Notes under the pieces: model-generated
What the model was told of the DNA's origin: nothing
Database searches by the model: none
What the model saw: the letters and a program-made list of their open reading frames with translations, nothing else
Source of the DNA: Phaeospirillum sp.
Lineage (GTDB): Bacteria; Pseudomonadota; Alphaproteobacteria; Rhodospirillales; Magnetospirillaceae
DNA length: 64,000 nt
Direction: 5' to 3'
NCBI GenBank assembly: GCA_030651575.1
Contig: JAUSFB010000027.1
Span: 248,001 to 312,000 of the forward strand
In this document: one piece after another, positions 35,219 to 46,156 of the stretch
Layout: each line of letters begins with the position of its first letter
Position numbering within the stretch: position 1 is the first letter of the stretch
Position numbers and translations under genes: made by a program

Positions 35219-36072
35219 GACAGCAGCGACGGGTCCAAGGTCCCGACAAAGCTGGTCGCCACCGGGCCGGTCATCAGCACATGATCGTCGGGCAGCCATT
35301 CGATGGCGAGGGTGCCGCCGTCCAGGATGATTTCAGCCTTGCGCGGCGACAGACCGCGCCGTGCCGCCGCCACCAGGGTGGCGCAGGCGCCGGTGCCGCA
35401 GGCCATGGTGATGCCGGAGCCCCGCTCCCACACCCGCATGCGGATACGGCCGGTGGCTGCGTCCATCGGCGACAGCACCTGGGCGATCTCGATATTGGCG
35501 CGTTCGGGAAACAGGGCGTAGTGCTCCAGCACCGGGCCGAAGGTGGCGAGGTCGACCGCCTGGACATCGTCGACGAAAAAGACCGCGTGGGGGTTGCCCA
35601 TATTGACCCCGACCGGATCGGATAGCGGCCCCACCCGCACCCCCAGATGCAGGGTGTCGCCGGGCTCCGCCAGCGGAATCTCGCGCCAGTCCAGCCGGGG
35701 ACGGCCCATATCCACCGCCACCAGATGATCGCCGCGCAATTCGGCGTCCAGCAGGCCGGCACGGGTCTCGATCACCACCTTGTCCTGACCGGACTGGGTC
35801 ATCAGCAGCCAGGCGACGCAGCGCGAGGCATTGCCGCAGGCCGACACTTCCGAGGCGTCGGCGTTGTAGATCAGCATGGTGGCGTCGCTGACCTGCCCCT
35901 TTGGCGGCGCGATCACCACCAGTTGGTCGCAACCCACCCCGGTCCGGCGGTCGGCGATGGCACGAATCCGGGACGGCGTAAGGTCGAAGGCATGCGCCCG
36001 CGCATCGAGGACGACAAAATCGTTCCCGAGCCCGTGCATCTTGAGAAACGGCGGTGCGATGGTCTGGCTCAT
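35215..36072 (-). CDS. dapF: diaminopimelate epimerase
   Basis: The 285-aa enzyme interconverts LL- and meso-diaminopimelate for lysine and peptidoglycan synthesis. The two catalytic cysteines are in SACGNASRC and MACGTGACAT. N-terminal LKMHGLGNDFVVLD is diagnostic. It is the first gene of dapF-mtaB-ftsY and overlaps mtaB by 4 nt. Confidence 0.97.
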   Translation of the reverse strand: MSQTIAPPFLKMHGLGNDFVVLDARAHAFDLTPSRIRAIADRRTGVGCDQLVVIAPPKGQVSDATMLIYNADASEVSACGNASRCVAWLLMTQSGQDKVVIETRAGLLDAELRGDHLVAVDMGRPRLDWREIPLAEPGDTLHLGVRVGPLSDPVGVNMGNPHAVFFVDDVQAVDLATFGPVLEHYALFPERANIEIAQVLSPMDAATGRIRMRVWERGSGITMACGTGACATLVAAARRGLSPRKAEIILDGGTLAIEWLPDDHVLMTGPVATSFVGTLDPSLLS

Positions 36073-36143
36073 GACCGGGTTATATGGGGCGGCGGGACCA
36101 AGAGTCCAGCAAGGATCATGGCGGCCCCCCGGTCGCCGCCGGA

Positions 36144-36842
36144 TCAGAACAGGGCGTACTGCCCGACCGGGGCGGGCTTGCCGCCACGGATGGCGAGCGC
36201 CGGCGACGGCGCGACGCGGCGCGGGGCCGACGGCTCCACCCGCGCCATGGGTTCGGGACGGGCGATGGTGTCGGGCCGTTGAGTCGGGGTCGGCAGGGGA
36301 TGGTTCCGGTCGGCAAGACGCTCGTCCAGCTCGGCCTTCAGCGCCCCGGCCACCAGCGACAGGCGGCGGTTCTCGGCCTCCAGCCTGTCATTGCGGCCCT
36401 TCATCTGCTCGAACTGCCGGGTCAGGCGCTCGGCCACCGCGATGGCCTGGGCGAAGTCGCCCCGCAAGGCCAGCTCATCCGCCTTGCCCTTGACCAGTTC
36501 GGCCCGAAGCCCGTCCAGTTCCGCCTGAAGGCGGATGGCCTGGGCGACGTCCTGGGCGGCGCAGGCCAGATTGGGGGCTGCGACGCCGGGCTGGCGCAGC
36601 CGCTCGTTCTCGGACCGCAGATGGCGGACCTCGTTGCGCAGGTCAAAGACGGTGTCTTCCAGGTCTTCCATGCGAGTGGCCGAAATCACCGGTCCGGAGG
36701 CGGACAGGCGCTCGGCCAAGGCGACGAAGTCAAGCCCCGCATTGTTCAGCAGACGGTCGGCGGTCCGCAACGCGTGCAGCGCCTCGACATCGTTGTCCGA
36801 GGCGGCCATGGCCAAAACCTTCGCAAGCTTCTGAACGTCCAT
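36144..36842 (-). CDS. coiled-coil hypothetical protein
   Basis: The 232-aa protein starts MDVQKLAKVLAMAASDNDVEALHALRTADRLL, a short helical domain resembling the N-terminal part of DUF2786-type proteins. A long coiled coil follows (MEDLEDTVFDLRNEVRHLRSENERL and later AERLTRQFEQMKGRNDRLEAENRRL), then a Pro/Arg-rich C-terminus. AGGGGG precedes the ATG at 36842. It lies between dapF and secA on the same strand. The function is unknown; it looks like a structural or scaffolding protein. Confidence 0.7.
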   Translation of the reverse strand: MDVQKLAKVLAMAASDNDVEALHALRTADRLLNNAGLDFVALAERLSASGPVISATRMEDLEDTVFDLRNEVRHLRSENERLRQPGVAAPNLACAAQDVAQAIRLQAELDGLRAELVKGKADELALRGDFAQAIAVAERLTRQFEQMKGRNDRLEAENRRLSLVAGALKAELDERLADRNHPLPTPTQRPDTIARPEPMARVEPSAPRRVAPSPALAIRGGKPAPVGQYALF

Positions 36843-36947
36843 GCCGAACCCCCTGGAATCGCGGGGGATTCTGACCCAAGCCGAGTCCGGGATCAAACTA
36901 TATTTTGTAGCGTGGCCGGATGAAGGCACAAAAAGCGGATCCGTGAA

Positions 36948-36965
36948 TTCCCGCTTTCGCGGGAA
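36948..36965 (-). terminator. hairpin downstream of secA
   Basis: On the minus strand, TTCCCGC-GAAA-GCGGGAA forms a 7-bp stem with a GNRA tetraloop, beginning 10 bp after the secA stop. Only a short T stretch follows immediately, with TTTTTG further on. Confidence 0.5.
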
Positions 36966-36974
36966 CGCCCGGCG

Positions 36975-39680
36975 TCAGACCACCGCCCCGTGACAATGCT
37001 TGTACTTCTTGCCCGAACCACAGGGGCAGGACGCATTGCGCGGAGTGCCGCCCCAGGTCGAGGAATCGGTGGGATCGATGGCGGCGTTGCGGGGCGACAG
37101 GCCGATGGAAGGCGCGTCACCGCCGCCGGAGAAGGCGGGGTCCTCGCGGGTTTCCCGCGTCTGGCCGGGGCCACGCGGCTCCAGCGCCGTTTCCGGGTTC
37201 TCGTCGCCAAAGCGCAATTCCACATGCGCGATCACCGAGGTCACCTTCTCGCGCAGATCCAGCAGCATCTGTTCGAACAGGTTGAAGGCTTCGCGCTTGT
37301 ACTCGTTCAGCGGATCGCGCTGGGCGTAGGCCCGCAGGGAGATGCCCTGACGCAGATGATCCAACTGCAACAGGTGATCTTTCCACGCCTGATCGAGCAA
37401 CTGCAACAGCAAACTCTTTTCCACCATGCGCATGGTGTCGGCGCCATAATTGGCCACCTTTTCCGCCACCTTGCGATCGGCGAAGTCGGTGATGCGATGC
37501 CGGATTTCCTGATCGGCGATCCCCTCTTCCTTGGCCCATTCGGCCACCGGAAGATCGAGATTGAAGACCCGCAGAACCTCTTCGTGCAGCCCGGCCACAT
37601 CCCACTGATCGGCATAGGCGCGCTCGGGGATGCAGCGGGCGACCATCTCGGCGATGACTTCGTGCCGGAAGGCGACGATTTCCTCGGCGACATCCTCGGC
37701 GGCCATCAGGTCCTTGCGCTGCTCGTAGACCACCTTGCGCTGGTCGTTCATGACGTCGTCGAACTTGAGCAGATTCTTGCGGATGTCGAAGTTGCGCGCC
37801 TCGACCTTCTGCTGCGCCTTTTCCAGCGCCTTGTTGATCCAGGGATGGACGATGGCCTCGCCCTTTTCCAACCCCAGCTTCTGCAACATGCCGTCCATGC
37901 GCTGCGACCCGAAAATCCGCATCAGGTCGTCTTCCAGCGACAGGAAGAACTTCGACGCGCCGGGATCGCCCTGACGGCCGGAACGGCCGCGCAGCTGATT
38001 GTCGATGCGGCGGCTTTCGTGGCGCTCGGTCCCGATGACGTAGAGTCCGCCCGCGTCGCGCACCTTGGCCTTGTTGACCTCGATCTCGGCCTTCAACGCC
38101 TCGACCCGCTTGGCGCGCTCGACCTCGTCGGCGATGTCGGCCAGTTCCAGGCGGATGCGCATGTCGAGATTGCCGCCCAGCTGGATGTCGGTGCCGCGGC
38201 CCGCCATGTTGGTGGCGATGGTCACCGCGCCGGGCACGCCGGCCTGGGCGATGATGCTGGCTTCCTGCTCGTGATAGCGAGCGTTCAGCACCTGATGGGG
38301 AATCTTCTTTTTCTTCAGCAGGTCGGAGAGATGCTCGGACTTCTCGATGGAAGTGGTGCCGACCAGGGCCGGCTGCATGCGGCCGCGGCATTCCTCGATC
38401 AGAGTGACGATGGAATCGTTCTTCTCGGCGGCGGTGCGATAAACCTCGTCGTCGGCGTCCTGACGGGTCACCGGCATGTTGGTGGGAATCTCCACCACTT
38501 CCAGGCCATAGATTTCCTGGAATTCGCCGGCCTCGGTCATGGCGGTGCCGGTCATGCCGGCCAGCTTGGGATACAGGCGGAACAGGTTCTGGAAGGTGAT
38601 CGAGGCCAGGGTCTGGTTCTCGTTTTGGATGGTGACGCCTTCCTTGGCCTCCAGCGCCTGATGGAGGCCCTCCGAATAGCGGCGGCCCTCCATCATGCGG
38701 CCGGTGAACTCGTCGATGATGATGACCTTGTCGTTCTTGACGATGTAATCGACGTCGCGGGTGAACAGCTTATGCGCCCGCAGCGACTGATTGACGTGGT
38801 GCACCAGACTGACATTGCCGACGTCGTACAGCGCGCCCTTCATCAGATCGGCGGCCTGAAGCATCTCTTCCACATGCTCGGTGCCGCGATCGGTCAGGGT
38901 CACGGCCCGCTGCTTCTCGTCCTTCTCGAAATCCTCGGCCACCAGCTCGGGCATGATCTTGTCGACCAGCCGGTAGAGGTCGGAATTGTCCTCGGTCGGG
39001 CCGGAGATGATCAACGGCGTGCGCGCCTCGTCCACCAGGATCGAATCGACTTCGTCGACGATGGCGTAGTTGAACGGCCGGTGGCACATCTCCTCCAGCC
39101 GGAACTTCATGTTGTCGCGCAGATAGTCGAACCCAAGCTCGTTATTGGTGCCATAGGTGACGTCACAGCCATAGGCCTGCTGCCGCTCCAGGTCGTCGAT
39201 GCCGTGGACGATGACGCCGACGGTCAGGCCGAGGAAGCGGTAGACCTGCCCCATCCACTCGGAATCGCGGCTGGCCAGGTAGTCGTTGACGGTGACCACA
39301 TGGACACCCTTGCCCGACAGCGCGTTGAGATAGACCGGCAGGGTGGCGACCAGGGTCTTGCCTTCGCCGGTCTTCATCTCGGAAATGCGGCCTTGATGCA
39401 GCACCATGCCGCCCAGCAGCTGCACATCGAAATGGCGCTGGCCCAGGGTCCGCTTGGCGGCTTCGCGCACGGTGGCGAAGGCCTCGACCATCAGGTCGTC
39501 CAGGGTGGCGCCGTCGGCGATGCGTTGCTTGAAGAGTTCGGTCCGGCCGCGCAACTCGTCGTCGGAGAGCGCTTCCAACGAAGGCTCCAGGGCGTTGATG
39601 GCGTCGATGTGCTTCTTCAGCGGCTTGAGAACACGGTCATTCGCGGTTCCGAAGATCCGCCGGGCAATGGCGCCGAACAT
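36975..39680 (-). CDS. secA: preprotein translocase ATPase SecA
   Basis: The 901-aa motor drives proteins through SecYEG. It has the DEAD core with [33 protein letters not shown] and [18 protein letters not shown], the preprotein-binding and scaffold domains, and the C-terminal zinc motif [14 protein letters not shown], which binds SecB and phospholipid. GAGGAAG lies before the ATG. It is a single gene with a hairpin on each side. Confidence 0.98.
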   Translation of the reverse strand: MFGAIARRIFGTANDRVLKPLKKHIDAINALEPSLEALSDDELRGRTELFKQRIADGATLDDLMVEAFATVREAAKRTLGQRHFDVQLLGGMVLHQGRISEMKTGEGKTLVATLPVYLNALSGKGVHVVTVNDYLASRDSEWMGQVYRFLGLTVGVIVHGIDDLERQQAYGCDVTYGTNNELGFDYLRDNMKFRLEEMCHRPFNYAIVDEVDSILVDEARTPLIISGPTEDNSDLYRLVDKIMPELVAEDFEKDEKQRAVTLTDRGTEHVEEMLQAADLMKGALYDVGNVSLVHHVNQSLRAHKLFTRDVDYIVKNDKVIIIDEFTGRMMEGRRYSEGLHQALEAKEGVTIQNENQTLASITFQNLFRLYPKLAGMTGTAMTEAGEFQEIYGLEVVEIPTNMPVTRQDADDEVYRTAAEKNDSIVTLIEECRGRMQPALVGTTSIEKSEHLSDLLKKKKIPHQVLNARYHEQEASIIAQAGVPGAVTIATNMAGRGTDIQLGGNLDMRIRLELADIADEVERAKRVEALKAEIEVNKAKVRDAGGLYVIGTERHESRRIDNQLRGRSGRQGDPGASKFFLSLEDDLMRIFGSQRMDGMLQKLGLEKGEAIVHPWINKALEKAQQKVEARNFDIRKNLLKFDDVMNDQRKVVYEQRKDLMAAEDVAEEIVAFRHEVIAEMVARCIPERAYADQWDVAGLHEEVLRVFNLDLPVAEWAKEEGIADQEIRHRITDFADRKVAEKVANYGADTMRMVEKSLLLQLLDQAWKDHLLQLDHLRQGISLRAYAQRDPLNEYKREAFNLFEQMLLDLREKVTSVIAHVELRFGDENPETALEPRGPGQTRETREDPAFSGGGDAPSIGLSPRNAAIDPTDSSTWGGTPRNASCPCGSGKKYKHCHGAVV

Positions 39681-39706
39681 GAAGCTTCCTCGACGTTAGG
39701 TGGCCG

Positions 39707-39730
39707 AGACCCCCCGAACGGGGGTCTTTT
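39707..39730 (+). terminator. strong hairpin with T-run upstream of secA
   Basis: The stem AGACCCCC / GGGGGTCT with a 5-nt loop is followed by TTT on the plus strand. No rightward gene ends here, so it may stop antisense transcription or act as a structure in the secA leader. Confidence 0.5.
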
Positions 39731-39840
39731 GCGACCGGCAAGAGATAGAGGCCGGCCCGCCATCTGTCAATGTCGCGGGCCGGTTTCGGGGCCTTGAAAG
39801 CGTCATGACGCCCGTTTCAGCCCGGCGACCGTCTTCCGCA

Positions 39841-40473
39841 TTACGAATCAGCGTTGCCGCGTGGGGATGGCGAGACCGGCAAAGGGTCGTTTGGCCGGTC
39901 GGTACGCCCCCCCTCTTCGTCCGGGACTTCTGCACCGCGTTCGCTGCCGCGCAGGTAGTGCATCATGTCGGGTCGGGCGCGGGCGATGTCGCAGTGGTGC
40001 GCCCGCATGGCCCCGACCAGGACGCCCCCCAGCCCCAGCATGGCGTCGGCCATGCCGATCATGCGTGAGTTGGGCCAGGAGAACGGCCGGATGGCGCGCA
40101 GATGGGTGAATATCTCGGCCTCGCGACCCGACCCGGCCTGGGCCATCAGGATAACGGCGGTGGCGGTCGAGCGCGAGATGCCCATATGGCAGTGGATCAG
40201 CAGGTGGTCCACCGTTTCGGCCCGCAACGCCTCGCCATAGTCCAAGATGGTCCGGATATCGGCCTCGGTGGGGTGGCTTTGGCCATCCGCCGGATTGACG
40301 ATGTCGTGGAAACGCCAGATGGTGCGGCGGTGCGGCCGGAACCGGGCGAAGTGCTCCGGGTCCGGCCAGCCGGGATCGAGGATGGTCAGCACATGGCTGA
40401 CCCCGGCATCGGCGTGGCTGGGCAGCTCGTCGATACCGCAGATGGTCAGCGGGAAGGGGAGCGGGGAGACCAC
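39841..40473 (-). CDS. dual-specificity/tyrosine phosphatase-like protein
   Basis: The 210-aa protein contains the phosphatase signature IHCHMGISRSTA (HCX5R; Cys nucleophile, Arg binding the phosphate) around residue 95, with an upstream candidate general-acid region (HDIVNPADG). This places it with bacterial DSP/PTP-like phosphatases. The C-terminus is charged and probably disordered. It follows gatB by 3 bp on the same strand and could be co-transcribed with gatCAB. The substrate is unknown. Confidence 0.8.
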   Translation of the reverse strand: MVSPLPFPLTICGIDELPSHADAGVSHVLTILDPGWPDPEHFARFRPHRRTIWRFHDIVNPADGQSHPTEADIRTILDYGEALRAETVDHLLIHCHMGISRSTATAVILMAQAGSGREAEIFTHLRAIRPFSWPNSRMIGMADAMLGLGGVLVGAMRAHHCDIARARPDMMHYLRGSERGAEVPDEEGGRTDRPNDPLPVSPSPRGNADS

Positions 40474-40476
40474 CGG

Positions 40477-41937
40477 CTACTCTCCCAGCACCTTCTTGGC
40501 CAGCATCTCGTTAACCATGGCCGGGTTGGCCTTGCCCTGGGTCGCCTTCATCACCTGACCGGTGAACCAGCCCAGCAGGGTGGTCTTGCCGTCCCTGACC
40601 TGCTGCACCTTGTCGGGGTTGGCCTTGATCACCACGTCGATGGCGGCCTCGATGGCGCCGGTGTCGGTGACCTGACGCAGGCCCTTTTCCTCGACCAGGG
40701 CGGCGGGAGCCTTGCCGGTTTCCACCATCAGGGCGAAAACGTCCTTGGCGAGGCGGCCCGACAGGGTGCCGTCGCCGATCAGATCTATCAGGCCGCCCAG
40801 ATCCGTGGCCGAGACCGGCGGATTTTCCATGGTCTTGCCGGTGGCGTTCATGGCGGCGAAAAAGTCGCCCATCACCCAGTTGCAGGCGATCTTGGCGTCG
40901 CGGCCCTTGGCGACGGTCTCGAAGAAGTCGGCCGAGATCCGTTCCGCCACCAGCACGCCGGCGTCATAGGCGTTGAGGCCGTATTCGGCCATGAAGCGGG
41001 CCTTCTTGGCGTCGGGCAGTTCGGGCAGGCCGGCCTTGATTCCGTCGACGAAGCCTTGCTCGATCACCAGCGGCAGCAGGTCGGGGTCGGGAAAATAGCG
41101 GTAGTCGTGGGCCTGCTCCTTCGAGCGCATGGAGCGGGTCTCGACCTTGACCGAGTCGAACAGCCTGGTCTCCTGGCGGATATCGCCGCCGGCCTCGTAG
41201 ACGTCCACATGGCGGCGGGCTTCGAATTCGATGGCCTGCTGGACATAGCGGATCGAGTTGACGTTCTTGATCTCGCAGCGGGTGCGCAGGCCGGTCTCGC
41301 CCACCGGGCGGACGCTGACATTGGCGTCGCAGCGCATGGAGCCTTCCTGCATATTGCCGTCGCAAGTGCCCAGATAGCGCAGGATCGAGCGCAGTTTGGT
41401 GAGGTAGAGGCCGGCTTCTTCCGGGCTGCGCAGGTCGGGCTTGGAGACCACTTCCATCAGCGCCACGCCCGAGCGGTTGAGGTCGATGAACGACTTCGAC
41501 GGGTGCATGTCGTGGATGGACTTGCCGGCGTCCTGCTCCAGATGCAGGCGCTCGATGCCGACGGTGCGGGTGGAGCCGTCGGGCATGTCGAGGACCAGTT
41601 CACCCTCGCCGACGATGGGCTTGTCGAACTGGCTGATCTGGTAGCCCTGCGGCAGGTCGGCGTAGAAGTAGTTCTTGCGGGCGAAGACCGAGGTCAGGTT
41701 GATCCTGGCGTTGAGACCGAGGCCGGTGCGAACCGCCTGCTCGACGCAGATCTCGTTGATCACCGGCAACATGCCGGGAAAGCCGGCGTCGACGAAACTG
41801 ACCTGGGTATTGGGCTCGGCCCCGAATTCGGTGGAGGCGCCGGAGAACAGCTTGGACTTGGAGGTCACCTGGGCGTGGACCTCCAGGCCGATCACGATCT
41901 CCCAATCGCCGGTTTCACCCTGGATGATATAGGCCAT
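40477..41937 (-). CDS. gatB: Asp-tRNA(Asn)/Glu-tRNA(Gln) amidotransferase subunit B
   Basis: The 486-aa subunit binds mischarged tRNA and activates its carboxylate with ATP. It begins [24 protein letters not shown] and has [11 protein letters not shown] and the C-terminal YqeY-like tail domain. It is the third gene of gatC-gatA-gatB, one base after gatA. Its presence implies indirect formation of Gln-tRNA or Asn-tRNA. Confidence 0.98.
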   Translation of the reverse strand: MAYIIQGETGDWEIVIGLEVHAQVTSKSKLFSGASTEFGAEPNTQVSFVDAGFPGMLPVINEICVEQAVRTGLGLNARINLTSVFARKNYFYADLPQGYQISQFDKPIVGEGELVLDMPDGSTRTVGIERLHLEQDAGKSIHDMHPSKSFIDLNRSGVALMEVVSKPDLRSPEEAGLYLTKLRSILRYLGTCDGNMQEGSMRCDANVSVRPVGETGLRTRCEIKNVNSIRYVQQAIEFEARRHVDVYEAGGDIRQETRLFDSVKVETRSMRSKEQAHDYRYFPDPDLLPLVIEQGFVDGIKAGLPELPDAKKARFMAEYGLNAYDAGVLVAERISADFFETVAKGRDAKIACNWVMGDFFAAMNATGKTMENPPVSATDLGGLIDLIGDGTLSGRLAKDVFALMVETGKAPAALVEEKGLRQVTDTGAIEAAIDVVIKANPDKVQQVRDGKTTLLGWFTGQVMKATQGKANPAMVNEMLAKKVLGE

Positions 41938-41938
41938 G

Positions 41939-43411
41939 TCAGATGCCCTCCGGACGAGCGGTAAAGTTCGCCGCCGTTTCCATCACGCCGGCCACCTTGA
42001 ACACGGTTTCCTCGTCGAACGGCCGCCCGATCAGCTGCAAGCCCAGTGGCAATCCGTCGGAAGACAGGCCGGCGGGAAGCGACAGGCCCGGCAGGCCGGC
42101 CATGCTGGTGGGAATGGTGAAGACGTCGTTCAGCCACATGGTGACCGGATCGTCGGAGCCCTCGCCCTGGCCGAACGCCGCCGATGGCGCGGTAGGGGTC
42201 AAGATCACGTCCACGGTCTCGAACGCCTTGGCGAAGTCGTCGGCGATCAGGCGGCGGACCTTCTGCGCCTTGGCGTAATAGGCGTCGTAATAGCCGGCCG
42301 ACAGCACATAGGTGCCGATCAGGATGCGGCGGCGGACCTCGGCCCCGAACCCGGCGGCGCGGGTCTTGGCGTACATCTCGTCCAGACTCTTGCCCGGAAC
42401 CCGCAGGCCGAAACGCAACCCGTCATAGCGGGCCAGATTGGACGAGCATTCGGCGGGCGCGATGATGTAGTAGGTCGGCAGGGCGTATTTGGTGTGGGGC
42501 AGGCTGATCTCCACCGGGGTGGCCCCGGCCGCCTTCAGCCATTCGACGCCCTGCTCCCAGACCTTGGCCACTTCTTCACTAAGACCGACCGGTCTGTATT
42601 CCTTGGGGATGCCGATTTTGAGGCCGCGGATATCGCCGGTCAGGGCCGCCTCGAAGTCGGGGACCGCCATGTTGACCGAGGTGGAATCGTTGGGGTCGAA
42701 CCCGGCCATGGAGCCCAGCATGATGGCGCAGTCGCGCACGGTGCGCGCCATGGGACCGGCCTGATCCAGCGACGAGGCGAAGGCGACGACGCCAAAGCGC
42801 GAGCAGCGGCCATAGGTCGGCTTGATGCCGGTGATGCCGCAAAAGGCGGCGGGCTGGCGGATCGAGCCGCCGGTATCGGTACCGGTGGCGGCCATGACCA
42901 TGCGGGCCGCGACGGCGGCGGCCGAGCCACCGCTTGATCCGCCGGGGACCAGCTTGGCGGTGGGATCGGATTTGCGCTTCCACGGGTTTTCCACCGCGCC
43001 GAAATAGCTGGTCTGGTTGGACGAGCCCATGGCGAACTCGTCCAGGTTCAGCTTGCCCAGCGAGATGGCGCCGGCGGCCTTCAGCTTGCCGGAAACGGTG
43101 GATTCATAGGGGGGCTTGAAGCCCTCCAGGATGTGGCTGGCGGCGGTGGTCTGCACCCCCTTGGTGCAAAACAGATCCTTGATGCCGATGGCCAAGCCGT
43201 CCATGGCGCCGTTGGTACCGGCCCGGCGGCGCAGATCCGAGGCCTTGGCCTCCTCCAGCGCCAGTTCGGGAGTCTCGACGATGAAGGCGTTGAGGTTCCG
43301 TTTGGCTTCGATCGCCTGGATATGGGCCTGGGTCAACTCGACGGCGGTGAACTCGCCCTTGGCCAGCTTGTCGCGGCCCTCGGCCAGCGTGAGGTCGGTA
43401 AGGTTGCTCAT
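41939..43411 (-). CDS. gatA: Asp-tRNA(Asn)/Glu-tRNA(Gln) amidotransferase subunit A
   Basis: The 490-aa amidase releases ammonia from glutamine for GatB. The amidase triad is visible: Lys in GIKDLF, the cis-Ser/Ser pair in [16 protein letters not shown] and [11 protein letters not shown]. Its ATG overlaps the gatC stop by 4 nt (ATGA). Confidence 0.98.
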   Translation of the reverse strand: MSNLTDLTLAEGRDKLAKGEFTAVELTQAHIQAIEAKRNLNAFIVETPELALEEAKASDLRRRAGTNGAMDGLAIGIKDLFCTKGVQTTAASHILEGFKPPYESTVSGKLKAAGAISLGKLNLDEFAMGSSNQTSYFGAVENPWKRKSDPTAKLVPGGSSGGSAAAVAARMVMAATGTDTGGSIRQPAAFCGITGIKPTYGRCSRFGVVAFASSLDQAGPMARTVRDCAIMLGSMAGFDPNDSTSVNMAVPDFEAALTGDIRGLKIGIPKEYRPVGLSEEVAKVWEQGVEWLKAAGATPVEISLPHTKYALPTYYIIAPAECSSNLARYDGLRFGLRVPGKSLDEMYAKTRAAGFGAEVRRRILIGTYVLSAGYYDAYYAKAQKVRRLIADDFAKAFETVDVILTPTAPSAAFGQGEGSDDPVTMWLNDVFTIPTSMAGLPGLSLPAGLSSDGLPLGLQLIGRPFDEETVFKVAGVMETAANFTARPEGI

Positions 43412-43695
43412 TCCACCACCTTGGGAACCGTGAAGAAGCCGTCCTCGGCCTCCGGGGCATTGGCCATCACCGCGTCATGCCGGCCGCCATCGGTGACGAC
43501 GTCCTTGCGCATGGGCAGCGTCATGGCCGCCACCGAGGTCATGGGCTCGACCCCATCGGTATTCACCTCGGAGAGTTGCTCGACGAAGGTGATGATGTTG
43601 GAGAGTTCTCCGGCGAGGTGGTCGAGTTCCTCGTCGCGAACCTCGATCCGCGCCAGATTGGCGATGTTGCGCACGGTCGCTTTGTCCAGGGACAT
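43408..43695 (-). CDS. gatC: Asp-tRNA(Asn)/Glu-tRNA(Gln) amidotransferase subunit C
   Basis: The 95-aa protein stabilises the GatAB complex. It has [19 protein letters not shown] and the C-terminal [10 protein letters not shown]...[18 protein letters not shown] signature of GatC. It is the first gene of the operon and is coupled to gatA. Confidence 0.97.
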   Translation of the reverse strand: MSLDKATVRNIANLARIEVRDEELDHLAGELSNIITFVEQLSEVNTDGVEPMTSVAAMTLPMRKDVVTDGGRHDAVMANAPEAEDGFFTVPKVVE

Positions 43696-43785
43696 GGGCC
43701 TCTAGCTCTCCGGTTGGGCAGGGTGCCGGACGTTAGCACCCGAGACCGAACGGCGCAACCGCGCACGACGCCCTTGACCCCGCCG

Positions 43786-44415
43786 TCACTTCGGACAGGG
43801 GTGCCGGGCCGGGTCGGCGGTGTCGCAGACCGAGACGTTGCGCAGGAAGCCGGACCACTCTTGCAGCATATTGCCGGGGACCGGGGCGATTTCGTTGCGT
43901 TCGAAGGGCTGGCCGCGCCAGATCCGTTCGATGACGTAAAGGGCCGCCGCGCCTCGGATGGCCTTGATCGCCACCAGACCGCCCAGGCCGGTCTGGCGGC
44001 CCTTGGTGCAGGTCACGGTCATGGTCGCCACCGGATAGCCGTTGGTCTGGGCCTCGCTGACCGGGCTGGGGCCAGAGGCTTCGCAATTGGCGCGGCTGGC
44101 CTCGACGATGTGCTGGATGTATTCGCGCGGGTCGGCCCTGGGGTCGGCGATGATCTGGATCGACATCATCTCGTTCCAGGATTCCGAGGTCTGGCCCGGC
44201 GGAAACATCCGTTTCGAAATGGAGTTCTGGTTGGCGCTGGAGCCGTGGATCTGCCAGCCCTCCGGCGGGGTCATGATCAACCGTTCGGTCACCTCGCCCC
44301 CCGGCGGCGGGGTGGTCGGAATCTGCTGCTGGCGCGGCTGCGGGCGCATCTGGCTCCAGCCAGCGGCGGGAACCAGAGTCAGCGCCAGGGCGGCGAGGAG
44401 GATGGTGGGGCGCAA
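43786..44415 (-). CDS. secreted hypothetical protein
   Basis: The 209-aa protein starts at a TTG (44415) with AAGGAG 8 nt upstream, giving a clean signal peptide (MRPTILLAALALTLVPAAGWSQ). The open frame also runs back to an ATG that overlaps the mutY stop (TGATG at 44470-44474), but that start would put 19 residues before the signal. The mature part begins with a Pro/Gln-rich stretch, then TERLIMTPPEGWQIHGSSANQNSISKRMFPPGQTSESWNEM and ends with CDTADPARHPCPK, suggesting a disulfide. This resembles small alphaproteobacterial periplasmic proteins of unknown role found beside mutY. Confidence 0.7.
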   Translation of the reverse strand: MRPTILLAALALTLVPAAGWSQMRPQPRQQQIPTTPPPGGEVTERLIMTPPEGWQIHGSSANQNSISKRMFPPGQTSESWNEMMSIQIIADPRADPREYIQHIVEASRANCEASGPSPVSEAQTNGYPVATMTVTCTKGRQTGLGGLVAIKAIRGAAALYVIERIWRGQPFERNEIAPVPGNMLQEWSGFLRNVSVCDTADPARHPCPK

Positions 44416-44471
44416 TGAGGGTCTCCTTATTGTAAGCGTGTCGAGGAGTGAAGCGTCTCGAAGCATCCTCA

Positions 44472-45539
44472 TCAATACGCTTTTGCCAGGGCGTGGCTGA
44501 CCACCTTGCGCATCAGGGTCGGCAGCGCCTGTTCGCCCAGGCGGTCCAGGGGGCACCACAGGCCGCGCGCCGGGGCCGACGGGGTGGCGCGGCCGGTGGC
44601 GACGGTCAGTTCCAGGTGGAAATGGGTAAAGCTGTGGCGCACCAGCCCCGGCAGCAGCCGCCAGTCGGCGGCCAGGGAGGCAGCCGGCAGGGGCGCCTCG
44701 GCGCGGGCGGCGTCCAGGGTCCAGGCCTCTGGCCGCCAGCCGGTGGAGGGCACTTCCATCATGCCGCCCAGCAGGCCGGTGGGCGGACGCCGGCGCAGCA
44801 GCACCGCGCCGTCCCTGGCGGTGGTCCAAAAGACGACGCCTTGGCGGGTCGGGCGCTCGGGCTTGGCCAGCTTGGCCGGCAGATCGGCTTCTATCCCCTG
44901 GGCCAGGGCGGCGCAGGACTGGCGCCACGGGCAGATGCCGCAGGCGGGGCTTTTGGGGGTGCAGATGGTGGCGCCCAGGTCCATCACCGCCTGGGCGTAA
45001 TCGCCCGGCCGCGCCGTGGGGGTCAGGCTCGCCGCCAGCGCCTTGAGGCGCGGCTTGGCCTTGGGCAGCGGCTCGGCGACGGCGAACAGCCGCGCCATCA
45101 CCCGCTCCACATTGCCGTCCATCACCACGGCGGGACGGTCGAAGGCGATGGCGGCGATGGCGGCGGCGGTATAGTCGCCGATGCCGGGAAGCTGGCGCAG
45201 CGCCTGTTCCTCGTCGGGAAAGCGGCCGTGCCGCCACTCGGCCACCGTCTTGGCGCAGTGGTGCAGGTTGCGGGCGCGGGCGTAATAGCCCAGGCCGGCC
45301 CAGGCCTGCATGACCGCGTCCACCGGCGCGGCGGCCAGGGCCTCGACGGTGGGCCAGCGGGCGATGAAGGCGTTGAAATAGGGCTGCACCGCCGCCACCG
45401 TGGTCTGCTGGAGCATGACTTCCGACAGCCAGACCCGGTAGGGATCGGCGACCTCGCCCGGCAAGGCCCGCCACGGCAGGACGCGGCGGTCGCGGTCGTA
45501 CCAGATCAGGAGTCGTTCGGAGGAGGGGGGCGTCAGCAT
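44472..45539 (-). CDS. mutY: A/G-specific adenine DNA glycosylase MutY
   Basis: The 355-aa repair enzyme removes A opposite 8-oxoG. It has the catalytic Glu in SEVMLQQTTV, helix-hairpin-helix LPGIGDYTAAAI with the catalytic Asp in MDGNVERV, the Fe-S cluster motif C-X6-C-X2-C-X5-C in CTPKSPACGICPWRQSC and a C-terminal NUDIX-like domain (LLGGMMEVPSTGW). It is divergent from the DUF721 gene and leads into the secreted protein gene. Confidence 0.96.
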   Translation of the reverse strand: MLTPPSSERLLIWYDRDRRVLPWRALPGEVADPYRVWLSEVMLQQTTVAAVQPYFNAFIARWPTVEALAAAPVDAVMQAWAGLGYYARARNLHHCAKTVAEWRHGRFPDEEQALRQLPGIGDYTAAAIAAIAFDRPAVVMDGNVERVMARLFAVAEPLPKAKPRLKALAASLTPTARPGDYAQAVMDLGATICTPKSPACGICPWRQSCAALAQGIEADLPAKLAKPERPTRQGVVFWTTARDGAVLLRRRPPTGLLGGMMEVPSTGWRPEAWTLDAARAEAPLPAASLAADWRLLPGLVRHSFTHFHLELTVATGRATPSAPARGLWCPLDRLGEQALPTLMRKVVSHALAKAY

Positions 45540-45586
45540 GGGGCGCAAGGATAGTGCAAAACCCTCCGCTAGGGTATGGTCGCGTT

Positions 45587-46114
45587 ATGCCGAACACGAA
45601 ACCCGCCCCCGCCAAGCAACCGCCCAAGAGCGACGACGACCGCCGGGTCTACGGCATGGTGTCCATCGCCGTGCCCAGCCAGCGGGTGACCCGGCCGGTC
45701 TTCGGCAAGCACGGCTTTGCCGGCGGCGCCCTGGTGGTGGACTGGCCGGCCATCGTCGGTTCGGCCATCGCCAGCCACGCCATGCCGATCCGCATCCGGT
45801 TCCCGCCCAAGGAGCGGTCCGAGGGCACTTTGGTCGTCAAGGTGGATTCCGGGGCCTTCGCGCTGGAGGTGCAGCACCTGGAGCCGCTGATCCTGGAGCG
45901 GATCAACGGCTATTTCGGCTGGAAGGCGGTGGCGCGGCTGAAGCTGATGCAAGGCCCCCTGCCCGAAGCCCCGCACAAGGCCAAGCCCCCTCCGCCCAAG
46001 GCGGAACTGGATGCGGGGACGCTCGCCCGGCTGGCCGAGGTCGAGGATCCCGATCTGCGCGAGGTGCTGACCAGACTGGGCCGACGAATCGGCGAGTCCC
46101 TTACGAAATCCTAA
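45587..46114 (+). CDS. DUF721 (DciA-like) protein
   Basis: The 175-aa protein carries the DUF721 core: WPAIVGSAIASHAMPIRIRFPPKERSEGTLVVKVDSGAFALEVQHLEPLILERINGYFG. DciA proteins with this domain help load the replicative helicase DnaB in bacteria lacking DnaC. The position before dsbA and smc is conserved in alphaproteobacteria. I used the ATG at 45587; it has no strong ribosome binding site. The DciA role is inferred from the domain. Confidence 0.8.
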   Translation: MPNTKPAPAKQPPKSDDDRRVYGMVSIAVPSQRVTRPVFGKHGFAGGALVVDWPAIVGSAIASHAMPIRIRFPPKERSEGTLVVKVDSGAFALEVQHLEPLILERINGYFGWKAVARLKLMQGPLPEAPHKAKPPPPKAELDAGTLARLAEVEDPDLREVLTRLGRRIGESLTKS

Positions 46115-46156
46115 GACCTTCCCAATATAATAGGGGGCCACGGAAGGGACGACTCG

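Noticed and set aside
36990-39797. Open frame of more than 900 codons opposite secA
   Set aside because: It is antisense to secA along its whole length and has no recognisable domain.
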